Shown here: positions 20,945 to 34,800 of the stretch, in pieces
How the letters are laid out: every line of letters begins with the position of its first letter
How positions within the stretch are numbered: position 1 is the first letter of the stretch
Assembly: GCA_012934845.2 (NCBI GenBank)
Contig: WNNJ02000966.1
Span: 1 to 64,000, forward strand
Source of the DNA: Pomphorhynchus laevis
Taxonomy: Eukaryota > Acanthocephala > Palaeacanthocephala > Echinorhynchida > Pomphorhynchidae
Direction of reading: 5' to 3'
Length of the DNA stretch: 64,000 nucleotides
The notes under the pieces: generated by a model
What the model saw: only the letters and a program-made list of their open reading frames with translations
What the model was told of the DNA's origin: nothing
Database searches by the model: none
Position numbers and translations under genes: made by a program

Positions 20945-21990
20945 CTAGTCTTCTGTAGGCTTCGTCTATCTCTTTAGATAAGTTCTTATTGTTGGCGTAT
21001 ACGTAAACACTGCATTAAATGAATTTTATACTTTTTCATTCATTACACCTGTGCCCTTGTTTGATTTTGTTAAAAGCTCTTGCCGAGTCTTTGTTCGAAC
21101 AATATTAAATTGTCTATTGATTAGCCTCATCGAGTATCCCCTGAGGTGTAATTCATTTTGCAATTTACCTCGGTTTTTTTCAGACTCGTCGTTCGTCGAA
21201 CATATTTTTCGATATCGGTACGCTTCATTCTTATCATATCAGGTATCTAAGTCTACGTATATTAAATTATTTATAAATAATTTATGATTTTTACTGAAGA
21301 ATGAGGAATTATCCTTTTTTACTAAAGGATGATGATTACTTCTGGCATGTATATAGGATTTTATTTAATTCATTTTGTTATGAATTGTTGCCTGCTTTTT
21401 AAATCTATTTTTGTATATCTTAACATCCAAAAATGGTATATTATCTTCATATGATATAATCATCGTATATTCCAATTCACTGAACTCATTCAAGTGTTTT
21501 ATAAACTCTTCTAATTTACTTTTACCATGTTCCCAAAAAACATGGAACTTTTACCATGTTCAACAAAGAGTGCAGCTGCTTATTTATTTCGATAATAATT
21601 CTGTAGTACATCCTTTATTGCTTATTATCGGTCTTCCTGGATACGTTAGTTTTGTCTTATGTATTTTTGGTAAAAGGTATAAATCCATAGGATTTGCTGC
21701 ATGTCTTATATATTTCTTATCTTCATTGAAATATGTCTCTATTGTGTACTTGGCTTTTTGAATTACGTCTTAATGTACTTCCCGATCTATTTCTTCGTAT
21801 GGGTTCACAGTTAGCTGTTTGTATCAATCACGGCAGTAATCGTAGTACCCTAATATCACTGCCTTCCCAATCGTTGAGAAGGTAGTAATATAGCCCGCAT
21901 TTCTATTCGTTTTGTTTTCATTTCTTTCTTGATAAATTACTTAATATTCGAATGTATCTTTAGTATCATGTGACAATATATGTTTCACTC
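20945..21990 (-). mobile_element. Penelope-like element, shortened copy
   Basis: Minus-strand remains of a PLE reverse transcriptase: the thumb-side stretch LHLRGYSMRLINRQFNIV, palm remains, and the N-terminal side towards 21900. It is shorter than the copy at 56085-57500. No GIY-YIG endonuclease is seen. It is broken in several places. It is followed on the + strand by the hairpin spacer and block B. Confidence 0.7.
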
Positions 21991-22030
21991 TATTATTAGT
22001 ATCGAGTTTTTTTTAACGTCGATGTGGAGA

Positions 22031-22076
22031 GCGATCTCTAAGATCGCTGATGGTGATCTATCAGATCACCCATCAG
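22031..22076. repeat. Paired hairpins in spacer, copy 2
   Basis: Identical to 85-130. Confidence 0.6.
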
Positions 22077-22199
22077 TCAGACGATTTTATCTATTACCAA
22101 AAACAAAAATCAATATATTTGTGTCGGTTGATCTATAATCATTACAAACGGCACATGTAACGAATTGTTATTTATTATTATTTTATTATTGTTACAACT

Positions 22200-23796
22200 A
22201 TACCAGGTATATTATACCTGGCAAATATACCAGGATTTTTATATCCTGGTATACCAGGATTTTTATATCCAGGATTTTTATATCCTGGTAAATATACCAG
22301 GAATTTATACCTGGCATATATACCAGGATTTTATAACAGGTATATTTCAAAGGTGGTATGCAGATGACGCGTCATTTGTGGGAAGTGTCGATGAATTGAA
22401 GGGGGTTTGGGACTGGCTAGAAGTACATGGACCAGAATATGGTTATTTCATAAATGCAGAAAAGTCAAAGCTTTTACTTCATCAAGGTGCGCAAACGAAC
22501 CTTGTGCAAGGTTGTCCTATCATGCACGTAGAAACGGTGTATAACGGATTGGTCATTCTGGGATCAATGATAGGTTCATCGGATTTTATGGACTTGACAC
22601 TCAACAAGCGAATTTCGGATTGGGTAAGATTGATTCACAGTTTGGTTGATGTCGCATCGGTTGATGTTCATTCGGCATATTCTGCATTTATATATGGAGC
22701 GCAATTTTAATGGCTGCATTTATAGAGAACAACTAAATGCACTCGCTTCTCGTTGGAGAAATTGCGAACAGAGATATTCCAGACATTAGTGAAAGCATTA
22801 ACCAATAAGAATATGTCACATGTTTTTGAAATGGTATATGCGCTACCCATATCGAGTGGAGGGTTAGGAATTCGAGATCCGGTTGAGGATAGTGAGGATC
22901 AGTACAAGTGTTCACTACAGCTATCAGTCAATATGGAGTTGTCCAGCTATTCATAACCTGAACTTGATATTTGGGAAAACATAAAGATAATAAATGAAAG
23001 AAAATTGAAGAAATTGAAACAAAGGATAACAGACACATCAACAGAATTGGAGATGTTGCTGGATTACGCGAGTATGAAAGAGGCATCAAATTGGTTAACA
23101 ACAAGACCGATTAGTTCAAAGGGTTGGTACCTATCTAATGATGAATTCCACGATGCTTTAGCAGCTCGCTATAACTGGACTCCAGACAACCTTCCCACGA
23201 AGTGTGCGTGTTAGGAGGACTTAATGACAACACATGCGTTATCGTGTAGAAGAGGCGCTATTCCGATCATACGACATATCGAGATTCGTGACATTTTGAC
23301 TGCAAAACTCACGCAGGAGAAAGGATGGAGCGGACGTTTGTTGACGTCAGTTTATTTAATAATCATGCTTCATCCTCTCAATCGAAATCAATAGAGTCGG
23401 TATTTCATTACCATGAGAAGAGAAAACGTTCAAAATACGAGGAAAGAATAATTGACATTGAGCGTAGTAATTTCTGTCTATTTATAATGGCGACCAAATT
23501 TTGGGCCATCTGCTTCTGGTTTGCTACGAACACTAGCACACAAACTATCTGTCAATAGTGGCGAATCCAACGCTGATATGATTTTTGAGTTGCGAAATAA
23601 TTTGAGCATCTGTACAGCAAAAATGCTTTCACGCTGCTTTCGTTCACCAAGAGTGAAAATGTTGTTCAACGTGAACTATAGTGATACAAAATCAAGAAGA
23701 ATATAATAAACATTGTTGAAGAGTAATATTTTTTATTTTTTATTTGTGACTCTATTGCGCTGGCTTTGTAAATAAATTATCTTTATATTTAAAAAA
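22200..23796 (+). mobile_element. 5'-truncated REL-type LINE, second copy
   Basis: Duplicate of 254-1850 with its flanking 12-bp duplications at 22188-22199 and 23797-23808. It arose with the larger segmental duplication rather than by a second insertion: the site, truncation point and breaks are shared, and only a few bases differ. Confidence 0.85.
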
Positions 23797-23808
23797 ATTG
23801 TTACAACT

Positions 23809-24056
23809 AGTTGTTGTAGAATTATGGTAATATGATTTTTAACATATTTTGTATAATCATACACAAGAACTGAGTTTAAGTTGACAGGCTGTTGTCGATT
23901 GCGCCGTTCTTCTTTCCAGTCACTAATATTTAGTTGCATTGTCGAACACATGTGCCAGTACGAACAAGCAGACACTTCTTGAACCGACAGGTGACCTATC
24001 TGTGGATGATAGAAAGTCTTTCTAATTTTATCAAACATTCTTTTAAGCACATCCAT
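23809..24056 (-). other. Small orphan ORF, copy 2
   Basis: Same as 1863-2110. Confidence 0.4.
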
Positions 24057-24065
24057 AATGTCACT

Positions 24066-24794
24066 TTAAGACAAACAACAACAGTTACGTTCCAATATGT
24101 ATCTTAAGATATTTTTGAAAGTATTTGAATTATGAGCAGCAATTAGTAAACCTGTAACCAATGAATTGTAAGTACCCAAAGGGCAAATTGTAAAAACAAC
24201 ATTAATAGCCTCATCATCACAAAGTTTTTTGTTGGTAGTTATCGAAAAACATATTGTTGCAAGGTCTACTCTCGTGTGACTTTCATCACCGGCTGAAGCA
24301 AATGGAAACACTTCGTTTAGATATTTATACTCATCACGGCTATTGTGGTGAGCTAATTTGGCATAGTGCCACCTTCTATGTAGCTTGCATCGTTTTAAAC
24401 CATGGTGACATTTCAAGACGTTTGCCTCTATCAATTTTCCCTTCAAATCATCGCAACTCTTATATTCACTTCTCACAGCATACCCATCCCATAGCGAATA
24501 ACGGCACACATAAGTATTATCCACATATAGTCCACTATGTAGTTCATATATTTCTTGTAATATATCTCTTTTGATATTCAGGTTTTCGTAACGAAAGATA
24601 TCGTCCAAAGTAGTCACGGGCATGCACCCATTCTTGCATATAACATGTAATGCTAAACAAAATTCGGCAATACCGACTTGATCTTTAATTGCGTCAAACC
24701 GTTCTAGCAATTCAGCAGCATAGCGTCGCAATTTATTAATCATATCTTTGATATCAACACCGGCAACTTCGTAAATATCCAATAGTGAATGCAT
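24066..24794 (-). CDS. Orphan 242-codon ORF, copy 2
   Basis: Same 242 residues as 2120-2848, open from first to last codon. Function unknown; see the first copy for what is visible. Confidence 0.45.
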   Translation of the reverse strand: MHSLLDIYEVAGVDIKDMINKLRRYAAELLERFDAIKDQVGIAEFCLALHVICKNGCMPVTTLDDIFRYENLNIKRDILQEIYELHSGLYVDNTYVCRYSLWDGYAVRSEYKSCDDLKGKLIEANVLKCHHGLKRCKLHRRWHYAKLAHHNSRDEYKYLNEVFPFASAGDESHTRVDLATICFSITTNKKLCDDEAINVVFTICPLGTYNSLVTGLLIAAHNSNTFKNILRYILERNCCCLS

Positions 24795-24971
24795 CTATCT
24801 AAAGTTTTTAATAAATTTAGACTATTTAAGACGTAATTTAATATAATTTGAATTAAACTTAAATGGCATTATACACTCATTATTCATAAATAAAAGTAAG
24901 AGAAAGATAAATATTTTTAATAAACACAAATAAATGTCTTTAAGATTATAATTTAAAGTTATATTACACAA

Positions 24972-26945
24972 TCAATCATTCTTCTTGGTCCACTTTTCTC
25001 TTACTACGCTTAGCCGAACTAAGATGAAACATGTCGTGTTTTTTTTCAGGTTACTTGGCCGCCCAGTGGCTGAGAACACTGTGCCATCCCCTGTGGCATT
25101 GACTCCGGCAACTAACAGGTGGGTTGCTTTGTATTCGATCAATATCCGCACGCGTGTGGGCAGTTGGTTACAATCCCACCTGATACCAAAACCTTGTTGC
25201 CGAAACCAGTCGAAGTGCCACATAGTGCCCACTACGACCAGACTGGCAGCAGCATCGTAAACAAGTGCCGGTTCAATAGTTTCCGCTGGCAAAGGTATAT
25301 CTTGCCTTTGGTCGCAATCAAACATAATGAATTGTGGTCTGTTCCATGCATCTACCCGGCAGTTCTGTGAGATTGCACTGAGGACAGTCGGTGTATATCC
25401 TGTCGTTAGGAAAAACTCATTTTCGCGGATTCGTTCCATAAATAAATCGTCTCCTCTTGTTACATTAAATCTTGCTCGCGCGTTTTGACTAACAGTGTCA
25501 CGCTCCTTGCTAATACTAAGTGTAACTGGAGCACACAAGTACCCCCAAATTGACGGCCAAGACTTGTAAGCCCAAGGACAGTGTAAGGCTGACAGGGATA
25601 GACAATTATCCTATCCCATCCTCCGATCCATGCCTCATTATTAGCTAGGTCAGCATTTACGAACCCTCTCCCTCCATTCCATCGACTGATGTTGTACGCG
25701 CCGAATGGTAGGTCATCATAACATATATCTTTGATTGCAAGATAAACGGCAGAGAAGAAGCTTGCAGATGTCTCATTATATGGTGCTTCCAAGTGAGCTT
25801 CTAGATACACTGCCGCACTACCATAATTCACATTTGCTGCTCTGGTCATGTACATCTGTAAGAGGTTAGCTGAGGCGGACCATCTGTGAAAGATGGTGCC
25901 AGTAGCAGTTGAAATAATCATATTTGTAAGTATAAAAGATTGGACAATTTCGACCAATGGTACCTTAAGTGCGCTTGCTAATTCCAACTTTTCCGCTATA
26001 TGTTTAGTTTGATTATTCAATCGCAGCCATGCATATAGAAGATTTTTGAATATAAGCCGCGGCCAATTTAAACGACGGTACTCCGCAAAAGCGTTTACAA
26101 TGCAGTTCAAATTTCCTTGTCCTTGGTAAAAGAAAGAAACGGCTATAGCCATCACCAACCCGGAAAGACAGTCGTCGATGGTAGATGTCTTAAAAGCCAA
26201 TTTCGTCAATATTGAGCCGATTGAATAACACGTCAGAACTGCAAAGGGAATCACCGGCACTGCTCCATGATATAAGATGGTTACGTCAAATCTTAATGTA
26301 ACAATATTGTCTAAAATGGGAATATTTATTGCATCGGCTGGTGAAGCAAATCGTGGTAATCCATTTGCTATCAACCGCACGATTGCTAGCTCGGCTAATG
26401 TATACTCACTATTATTCAATACTAACTGACCAGCTTCAATTGTATGCAATATATCGCTAGCGCTGTGGACAACATCTGCTGCCAGAGGGTCCAGACTGAT
26501 CAGATTAACACTTCTTCAACAATAGCAGGTAACACGGGTTCAACTCCATTTGTAATAAACCAACTACGGTGTATGAATAGTACCCATCCGATAGCATAAA
26601 AGCTTTCCATGAGATCTCTGCTGGTCCCATGGTTACAGCTGAAGTTAAATAGCCAGCTAGGGCTTTGCTGATCCCTAAAGTTCCTTGTAGATCGGAACTG
26701 ACATTACCTTCATCTATTAATACCCCACGATAGTATTTTGAAAAAATATTTGAAGCAGATATTTGACTTGGAGGGGCTACAGAAAAGTCACCGTAATATT
26801 CTGAGCTGCAACAGTGCGTGGACGTGAAATTATTACGACTTGCTGACCTTGGACTGGGTTTATGGCGTTTTAATGTGCGACAGTCCCATATATATAATTT
26901 ATAACAGCATTTTGCTCTGCATTTATTTCCAATGAACAATTGCAT
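24972..26945 (-). pseudogene. Capsid-like virus fossil, copy 2
   Basis: Near-identical duplicate of 3040-5001, with the long open stretch of about 330 codons. Broken, with a few breaks. It ends with a basic stretch that could be a nuclear localisation or RNA-binding tail. Confidence 0.5.
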
Positions 26946-27192
26946 ACACGAGCGAGTATCATCATTTGGTAGGCTTCATCAATTATCCTCGTGTGAATTG
27001 TTTAATCCTAGATTCAGCGCTGTACACTACAATCAGCGTAGGTGGACCTCATCAGCAGTGAGCCTACGCCTACCTTTTGTGTTTCGGTCCTTTAATTATC
27101 TGCTAAAATTTCCTCTGCTGCCTTTCTGTAAAAACAAACGATACAGTTTGTAAGAAAAACATTTCCACTTGTGCAAACTCTACGTTGTATCC
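26935..27192. repeat. Single unit of the ribozyme repeat, copy 2
   Basis: Duplicate of 4991-5248. Confidence 0.85.
27019..27090 (-). ncRNA. Hammerhead ribozyme, non-circular order
   Basis: Identical to 5075-5146. Confidence 0.7.
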
Positions 27193-27211
27193 GTGAATTG
27201 GAAAAATTCAC

Positions 27212-27849
27212 TCAATTTTAAGCGGTCATTGGTTTGGCGTTTATCTACTCATAGGTATCACGATAAGATTTGTCGTATACGCATTCCTTTACATTCGCGA
27301 TTGTAGTGCTGTTCCTGCAAATTTTGTTTCTGCGCTTGCTGGTCCTTGCTTCATATTTTCGAATGTCTATATTTGCAGCATTTGAGCTTGCAAGATATCG
27401 ATCGTATGAAGTAAAGTGCACGATCTATCTGAGGCCTTTTAAGAGGAACAGTGCAGAAGCATTAGGGGCATAGTATATGACGAAGAGAATATGCAATATA
27501 TTGGTACAACGTCTAACATCGGCATCTGTTTAAATTGAATGTATTTGATTTATTGTAACTATATTTTCTTTTATAATTTGTCGAAGCCGAGAGGCGCGAT
27601 GGCAATAAATTTTCTCTTCATTATTGTTACAACTATGATTACAACTTTGATTTGAATTTCTGCTTGGTCTAAATATTTATCCTCACTGCGAGTGGCAAAT
27701 GAGGTTTTATAATAAATTCTCTCATATTATTGTTTCATTGTTACATTGTTATTATTATAATTTTTTTTAAATAATTTTTATTTTCTGAGAAAATATAACA
27801 GAATCAGGGTTTCCGCAAATGGGCCCAAAATACGAATGCGTGAATTCAA
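27212..27849 (-). other. AT-rich 3' flank of the chimeric REL LINE, copy 2
   Basis: Duplicate of 5268-5905; no gene seen. Confidence 0.4.
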
Positions 27850-27854
27850 AGTCA

Positions 27855-28760
27855 TTAAACCCGCGGATCTACCGCCTGAGACATTAGTTCAGTTTCCAAA
27901 GCACCACGAACTTGCTCGAACAAGTCTATTCCAATACATTTTCTGAACTGCGCAACGCACTCAGAATATGCTTGGTTGTTGCTCCTAGAAGCTATCTTCG
28001 CCGCTCTTTTAATTACTTTGCTTGCATCAGCTCCGAGCCATCCTAATGCTGACATAATGACCGGTGGAAATATTGCTCGTTCAATATTTGTTACTCGTTC
28101 CGAGTACTTTGAGATCTTCCTCAGTACATGGTATCCAAACGCAGCATCAACGGACCTCAGCGCATACGACCTTGCAAATGGGTTGAATATCGATACGTCC
28201 ATCAAGGACCGCTCAGTCTGTATGCAGAAAAGACCGTGGTAACTTATGTCCAATCTCGCGTTCATATCCCTAAATGTAGCCTTACACGAAAATACAATGT
28301 TTGAGTCCACCGGTGTCAGCGTAGGCTCAATTTCTGGTTTCGTAGTTACATCAGCTAGAATTCGTGCAACTATGTATCTCACCACATTGTGTCGGATAAT
28401 CGTTTTACCACTCGTCTTGCACGATAGAGTGTGCTGAACAGAGTTCAAGTCGCCACATTTACATTTCTCAGGCGCTTGCAATAATGCTGTGTTATATCTT
28501 GTCGCAATGCCGTCGCAAAATTCTCTATTACTCAGGCGAAAATCGTGATACTCAGACGGTAGAATGTTGAGCCAACTTGAAACACCCTTCACCGTAGCGT
28601 GTTCAAGCGCAATCTTTCTGTCAGGATCGCATTCTTCAGAAATTGCTCGAAAGACTTCCTTCATGTCGAGCTGTCTCATATGCTTTATTTTCTCCGACGC
28701 AATCTGCAAACGAGTCGCAAGCGAGTCCGAATCCTCAGACGAGTCAAGAGCCTGGCACAT
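27855..28760 (-). pseudogene. REL LINE zinc finger and endonuclease, copy 2
   Basis: Same 301 codons as 5911-6816, with C100, C102, H110, C114, RHN, D171 and D188 all kept. Confidence 0.75.
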
Positions 28761-28783
28761 TATAGCAGAGTATTGCCACTCTC

Positions 28784-30805
28784 TTACCGAGTTTATACAG
28801 GGGTTCGCAATCCCAAACCTCCAAACCGCAATGGGAGACTTAGAATTCTATACATAAGATCGGACGGTTGCTCGACGACTAACTTATCAACCATGTTCTT
28901 TCTTATTGCTCTCTCAATAAGGGCAAACCATTCGGGATCACACGGGCATGCCCGTTGTATATGTCCCCACTTATGATGTACGCAGTTCTTAAGCAACCAG
29001 TAAGACACTTGCATAGACATTACAGCTACCTCGCTCAACCGCTCTATCAGAGCTATCCATTTTTGAATCATTAGCTTAATCTGTTCCTCTTCATATGCTT
29101 AAAAACCGATTGGGCACTCGAGTATAATTAGTCCGTCAGTGTGAATCGGGATACCGTGCGATTTGAAATGCTGGCACTTTTCTAACTCGGCTAAAACCTT
29201 TCTAGCTAAAACTTTACATTTCGTCGTGCTTACTTGAAACCCATACATCTGTCCAATTTTTTCATGTATTCGAAGAATTTTAACAGATCTTCTGGCGTTC
29301 CCACGCACGTAAAATCGTCTGCATACCATAGTTGCTGTACACGGGGGTGCAGTCCCTTCATCGAGTCAATCAACGGAATGGTGGAGGCCGCAAACGACAC
29401 TTTAGAAAAAGGGTCGCCTTGGGTAAAACCCTCTCTTGAAGACTCTCATTATCCAAACATAGTATTGGATTTTCCGCATAACAATTCCTCAGAATAGTTG
29501 ACAGACCAGGACAGATTTTTTCCATGTTGTGCAAACTGAGCTCGCGGTTTATGACATTAAACGCGTTTCTCGAATAAATGGTCAAGATGCACTTTCCCAA
29601 CCCACTAAGTAGGGCTTCTCTTGCTGTCCGAGAAGCATCGTGAAATACACTAATCACTCTAAGTTTTTGTTCAGGGTGAACCAATGTTTTGCACTTTGCT
29701 GGGTTAACGATATATCCACATTGTGGGCCTATCTCCATCAACAAATCCCATACCTGTCCTAGGTTTTCCGTGGTGCTCACAAAGTTTGGGTCATCCGCAT
29801 ACCATTTTTGAGTGACATTCGGTATACGCTCTTGCATTCGTCGGATAAGCGGTATTGACAGAGTTGCAAACGCGGCCATTGCCAACGGATCTCCTTTTGT
29901 GAATCATTCTGTTGCTTTTAACACGCCATTTTCTGTCGTCAGCAATATACTGCCGCTATATGTGTTATGAAACACTTGTGACATGGCTGGGCATACGCTA
30001 GCTATATTTGCTAGATCCAGCTTTGGACAGGCCTTGTTAAACGCATTGGTGTATCAATTGTGGGAATGGAATGGTTCCTATTTAATTCGTATGCTTGTGA
30101 AATGGTTTGTACAGCATACTTAATACCGGCTCTCTGTGTTGCACACAATTGAACATTACCAGCAACATTTTGCAATGGATTTTTGATACTGACATTATTG
30201 TTTTACCTATTATCCTGCGTGCTATGTCCCCTACGCCTATGGGACGGACTCTTAGATTTTTGTTAGGTGGGATTGGTCTACTGAATAATATTGCTTGAAT
30301 AGTCGAAGATGCAATCCTTTCGGTAGCTATTCTTCTGGCCAGATCGGCAATACTTTCTGCTAATTTAAATGAGTGTGACTTGAAACATGTCAAAAAGCGT
30401 TGAAATTCGAACACGGTTATTCCCGATAGTCCGACTCCCCCATATTTTTAATGCTGCTGACATTATTTTCTTGCTATCGATTTGACAAAATTCTACTACA
30501 TGATGGGGCACACATTCTGGTAGCGGAGCATAAAGTATAGCATCTGGTTGAGCTTCAGTAGCAGTGGGATGTTGATCGAGCAAAATATTTTCGACTGTAC
30601 GACATTCGTAAATGTCATCAAGAGCGTGTACTGGAACATTACTTTCTTGATCTTTGCTGTCCAGTAATTTCATCGCGGCGCTGGTTCTTCCCTCCTTTAA
30701 TAAATGTACAAACATAGAGTTTGCAATGCACACGCTTCCACCATTTGGCCACGCGGGGCCGAATGTTTGCAGTACGCCAAGCAAGGGCGTACTGCAAACA
30801 TACAA
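28784..30805 (-). pseudogene. Chimeric REL LINE RT and N-terminal region, copy 2
   Basis: Duplicate of 6840-8861 with both RT segments. It differs from copy 1 by small changes around 29120-29400; for example the second motif C reads YADDF here and YADDV there, with a few single-base indels. Confidence 0.7.
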
Positions 30806-30956
30806 ACTTACTATAGCGAACTTACATATATTAAAAAACTATCTACTTTGCCTTTAAGTGAATATATATAAGAACCTGATCTTGTTACGATTCATTAAAG
30901 CACTGAAGGCTCTCGCCTATTTTTATCAGCAGCGAGAAGAATTCTCGCTGCTGATA
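30764..30956. repeat. Two perfect 15-bp hairpins, copy 2
   Basis: Arms at 30764-30800 and 30924-30956, identical to 8820-8856 and 8980-9012. Confidence 0.85.
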
Positions 30957-30993
30957 TTGTCTTGGATCTTCCTTAGTTGGAATTACTGTATTA

Positions 30994-33216
30994 AGCAGAA
31001 CAAGAGGCGAAAATAGTTGTGGAATCGGATTTGTGAGCGGTAAATATTGGGTTGGATATGTAAGGCAGGATATGGTTGGAATAGGGATAGGTGCTGAGGG
31101 GTGTGAGAAGGGATATCTTTGACAAATCTCATAAATATTTTATGAATTGTCCTGAAGAGGGTTGTCTATCGGTTAAAGTATGTTGTCCCTCCAGAAATGT
31201 AGGGGGCGGGATATTGATATTGTGCAGAATTAATTTGCTCCGAAGTTGGAATGTAGACGTTATTGACCTGAGAGCTATACTGTTGAATAAGCCCCACCTC
31301 CCTTTAATCCTGCCTGAACTGTTGATCAGTGATAGCTCCACCAATAATTGCACATGTACTTCGATGGATTTTTCCTATTCGCTGATAAATTTCTCAATCT
31401 GACTGTTGCAAAATTATAATGAATCATAGTGTGAGATGGTTTCCTGACTATGAATCGAGCTCCTCGACGACATCTCTTTCGTAAGTTGTTATCTCCGATT
31501 TTGTGCGTATTGCTGGTTTGGACTCTGATCTTAAGCCAATGATTTCTCGAGATGAAATTTATTGGGGGATCTGAATGTACGGTTTTTAAGGTTACAATGG
31601 GATTGTGAAAGTTTAGAATGGTTATCTTTATAGTTTTCTTTTCACTGATTTCTTATTTTTGTATTTGTGTTGATTTTTGTTTTCTATTCTTGTAGACTTG
31701 AACTTGATTTGGGGGGATTAAACTCGATGATTTGAAACTGGCATTTTTTATGAAGGTCTATTTGAAAGTAGAGCCCATTTGAAAGTCAGATAGAGTTTCA
31801 GACCCAGAGCTTGATTCGTTATTATCATCGTCGGGGTCGTATGTTGCAAATTCGTCAGAATTCATGTTTGGAGGTACTTCCAATTCAAGAGGTAAGTCCC
31901 TAATGTATTCAGCTAGAGAGCATCTTCTTGGTTGAGCAATCTTATTTGTAGAGTTCTTGAGAAGTAGAATGTCTCTTCGGGACAATGTTGACTGTTGACT
32001 TTGTATCTTTCTTATAATTAGTCTGGCTACATCTCTTAGAACCATACCTTTAGACCGAACTGGGGCTGCCATGCCTGATCTTGCTTCCTCAGAAGTATAG
32101 AAGTGCTCACCTATTTCTGTTGTTGTTCCTATGCATGATGTGATCTTTACTGCCAACATTAGGTACGGATTAACATCCACATCACACCTGGCTACATTTA
32201 AGAATTGATGCTTTCCTAGTAATCCTAGGAACGCGATTAATGTGGTAATAAGTCCAGGGCTTTCATTTAGAGAGTATTGGCTCTTTGAAATTAAATCAGA
32301 ACTCCTAGAGTAAGGGAGTAAACTACAAGTGTTGGATACTTAATCTTAAGAATTAAATATCTCAAACATTTCTCTTGGAGGTCGCTTCATAACCAGTAAT
32401 GTTGAAAAATCTGTAGCTGATTGGTTGGGGAGAAATTTATGAGCAGCTAGAACATATTTCAAAATAGCGTGATCCTCATACCTTGTTGTTAAGGTTGAGT
32501 ATCTTATTTTTAACAACTCACTACATTGAGTGTTTGATAGGAAATAATCTATTGACGCTGCCAATTTTTTAGTATTTCACTTTGTCGATGAATAAATAAT
32601 TCGAGTCTAAGGGGATATCTATCATCTCCGCCGAGCAATTAAAAGGGATTTGTCCCATTAATACTTTTAAATTGCCCGCTAGTCCTTGAGCGTAGTCTGA
32701 CCCAGTTTGTGGGTCTAGCGTTCCCATCCTCACATTTAGAAGAGTATAGACTATGATGGCTAAGAAGGGTATCTCTTCTTCAGGTTTGGGGCTGATTGGA
32801 GGTACAATTAGGGGGCATCCTATAGGCTGAAAGTCGAAGATTTCATTTATAGATATCTACTCTCCAGCTTGCCACTTTTTTAAACTACCAACTCTTCCAG
32901 AAAACCTGGTCGGGAATTAAAGTCTTCCCATTAAGTATGCAACACAATGGGTGACAACAGGCAATACTGGAATAACTCTACATCTAAGAGCTTCTTCTGC
33001 TAATGTGAAGACCTCTGTAGCACTTAAGCCTTATCATGATAGACTATTTTATTTTTTTCTCTCTATGCAATGTCGGGGGATAATTCTGGGGTAATGATGT
33101 TGTGTCAACCATATCCGCGGCTATAGGCACGAATCTGCTCCCCTCTTTATCGTTAAAGTACATTTTCTTCTCAACTTCTGGATCACTAGCTGAGAGGAGC
33201 TTATTGATCTCTACCT
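30994..33216 (-). pseudogene. Rhabdovirus nucleoprotein fossil, copy 2
   Basis: Duplicate of 9050-11272; broken by several changes, which are mostly shared with copy 1. Confidence 0.75.
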
Positions 33217-33585
33217 CACTATCTGTTACAGATGTCCCTACTTCTGAAGTCACCCCAAGGCGGGATTGGTTGAGGTGATTGAGTGGCTTCGTAGTTATGA
33301 AGGGCTAGTGACTCCTCCAAAACGTTTTCAAGGCCTATCTTACCAATCCAACCCAATGCTATATCCTTCCAACACACAAACTTCTTCCTAAATGTCTTCC
33401 AGAAGGAAGACTGAGACGGGTTAAAACGAGCAATATTCGTCTTATCCCTACTCAGCTGGAACCTATATCTAGTGCTCCAGTATTCATTCGAGATTATTTG
33501 TCTGGCGGAAGCAGAGATATTAGGAAGGTTTAGCAATTTAGCTAGGACCTTGAGTTTTGTCGGAGTGGGATTGTATAAGCGACCT
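33217..33585 (-). mobile_element. R1-like LINE fragment, copy 2
   Basis: As 11273-11606 but extending about 30 bp further, to gtataagcgacctta, which matches the LINE at about 37825-37840. Confidence 0.7.
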
Positions 33586-33604
33586 TAAGCATGATAACCT
33601 TATA

Positions 33605-33916
33605 AGCATGATATCGTTGAGTTTAGCCTAGAGCATTAAAAAGTAGTTATCTCGTGCGCAAGTTTGTTTACTACCTTTGGTCGACACCGGTACCATCAAC
33701 TGCATCCATAATGTTAGGATTTTCATAGTTAAGGACTATTAAAATATATAAGCATGAAGACCAAGAATTAAATATTATTGTAGGTATTGACGGGAACCAA
33801 AATTATTTTGAAATATTTTTGTTGTCATAAGGTTGGTCGGTATATTTCGAATAATTTTATTATCGATATAGATCCATAGACGATCCGACAAAATGTTAAA
33901 GCATAATGCGAATTTT
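33605..33916. repeat. 312-bp direct repeat, left copy
   Basis: Starts agcatgatatcgttgag and matches 35155-35466 with a handful of differences. No coding signal. It encloses about 1.2 kb with no recognised gene, which includes short copies of the repeat at 33915-33984 and 34273-34343. Confidence 0.75.
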
Positions 33917-34800
33917 ACAGAAATTACCATTTTATGCTATGCACCTGCCGTCATCGAACTCATTTTCAGTCACATCTAACCAATTGTTATTATTATAATT
34001 GTTATTTATTATTCATTATATATTAGGCCACAAGCTCGTATTGTGGGGTACTGTATGTTGGTGAAACTTGATTGTCTCTAAATACTAGTAAATAATCGTC
34101 GTAGAGATATCGCAAAGGGGCATATTGCACGCGATCGTGGCTAGTGGCGTTGTTATATCAATTATAACAAGGTTAACCAGCTTCCGGATTGGGGATAGTT
34201 TCTTCTGGTTGCAGTTTATAGAAAAATCACAATTAGCACTAATCTGGTTAGGAAAATCTACTTTTTTGGATTTACAGAACTTACCATTTTATGCTATGCA
34301 CCTGCCGTCATCGAACTCATTTTCAGTCATATCTAACCAGTTGGTGCGAAAAAGCATTGCTGCGGTTTCTACAAATCTGACATAAAAACATGTTTAAACT
34401 GCCAGACGATTTGAAGCTTAGATCCCAGTTAAAGGTTAAACTATCAGATATGTTCTAATAATTCTTGTCTTAGATGAGTTGTCTAAGATAGATACAGTGA
34501 AAAGTATCTTAATAATCGAGCTATCAATTTTGCAATTTGATCTTTTCCTATCGTTTTAAACAGCTTCGTAGGAGTTCTAATGTTTAAAGAAAAGCAGGCA
34601 ATCATAGCCATACCTATTAGTTGTAATTTAGTTATATATGTGGGCGTAAACACACAATATTGAAAAATTTCCGGAACACATGTAAGCATTTGGTGACATC
34701 AAGTATTTAACACAATATGAAATCACACTTTTTTTGTAGATATTGTTTCTTCCTGCATGTTTACTTTAAAATTTAAAAGACTTTTCTAACTCATCAATGA
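33915..34800 (-). repeat. Unidentified dispersed repeat with coding relic
   Basis: The stretch 33915-33984 recurs at 34273-34343 and, more diverged, at 50540-50625. On the minus strand all three spell MTENEFDDGRCIA or a close variant. The stretch at 34140-34215 is also similar to 50455-50530. It is the remains of a repeated coding sequence I cannot name. Confidence 0.45.
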
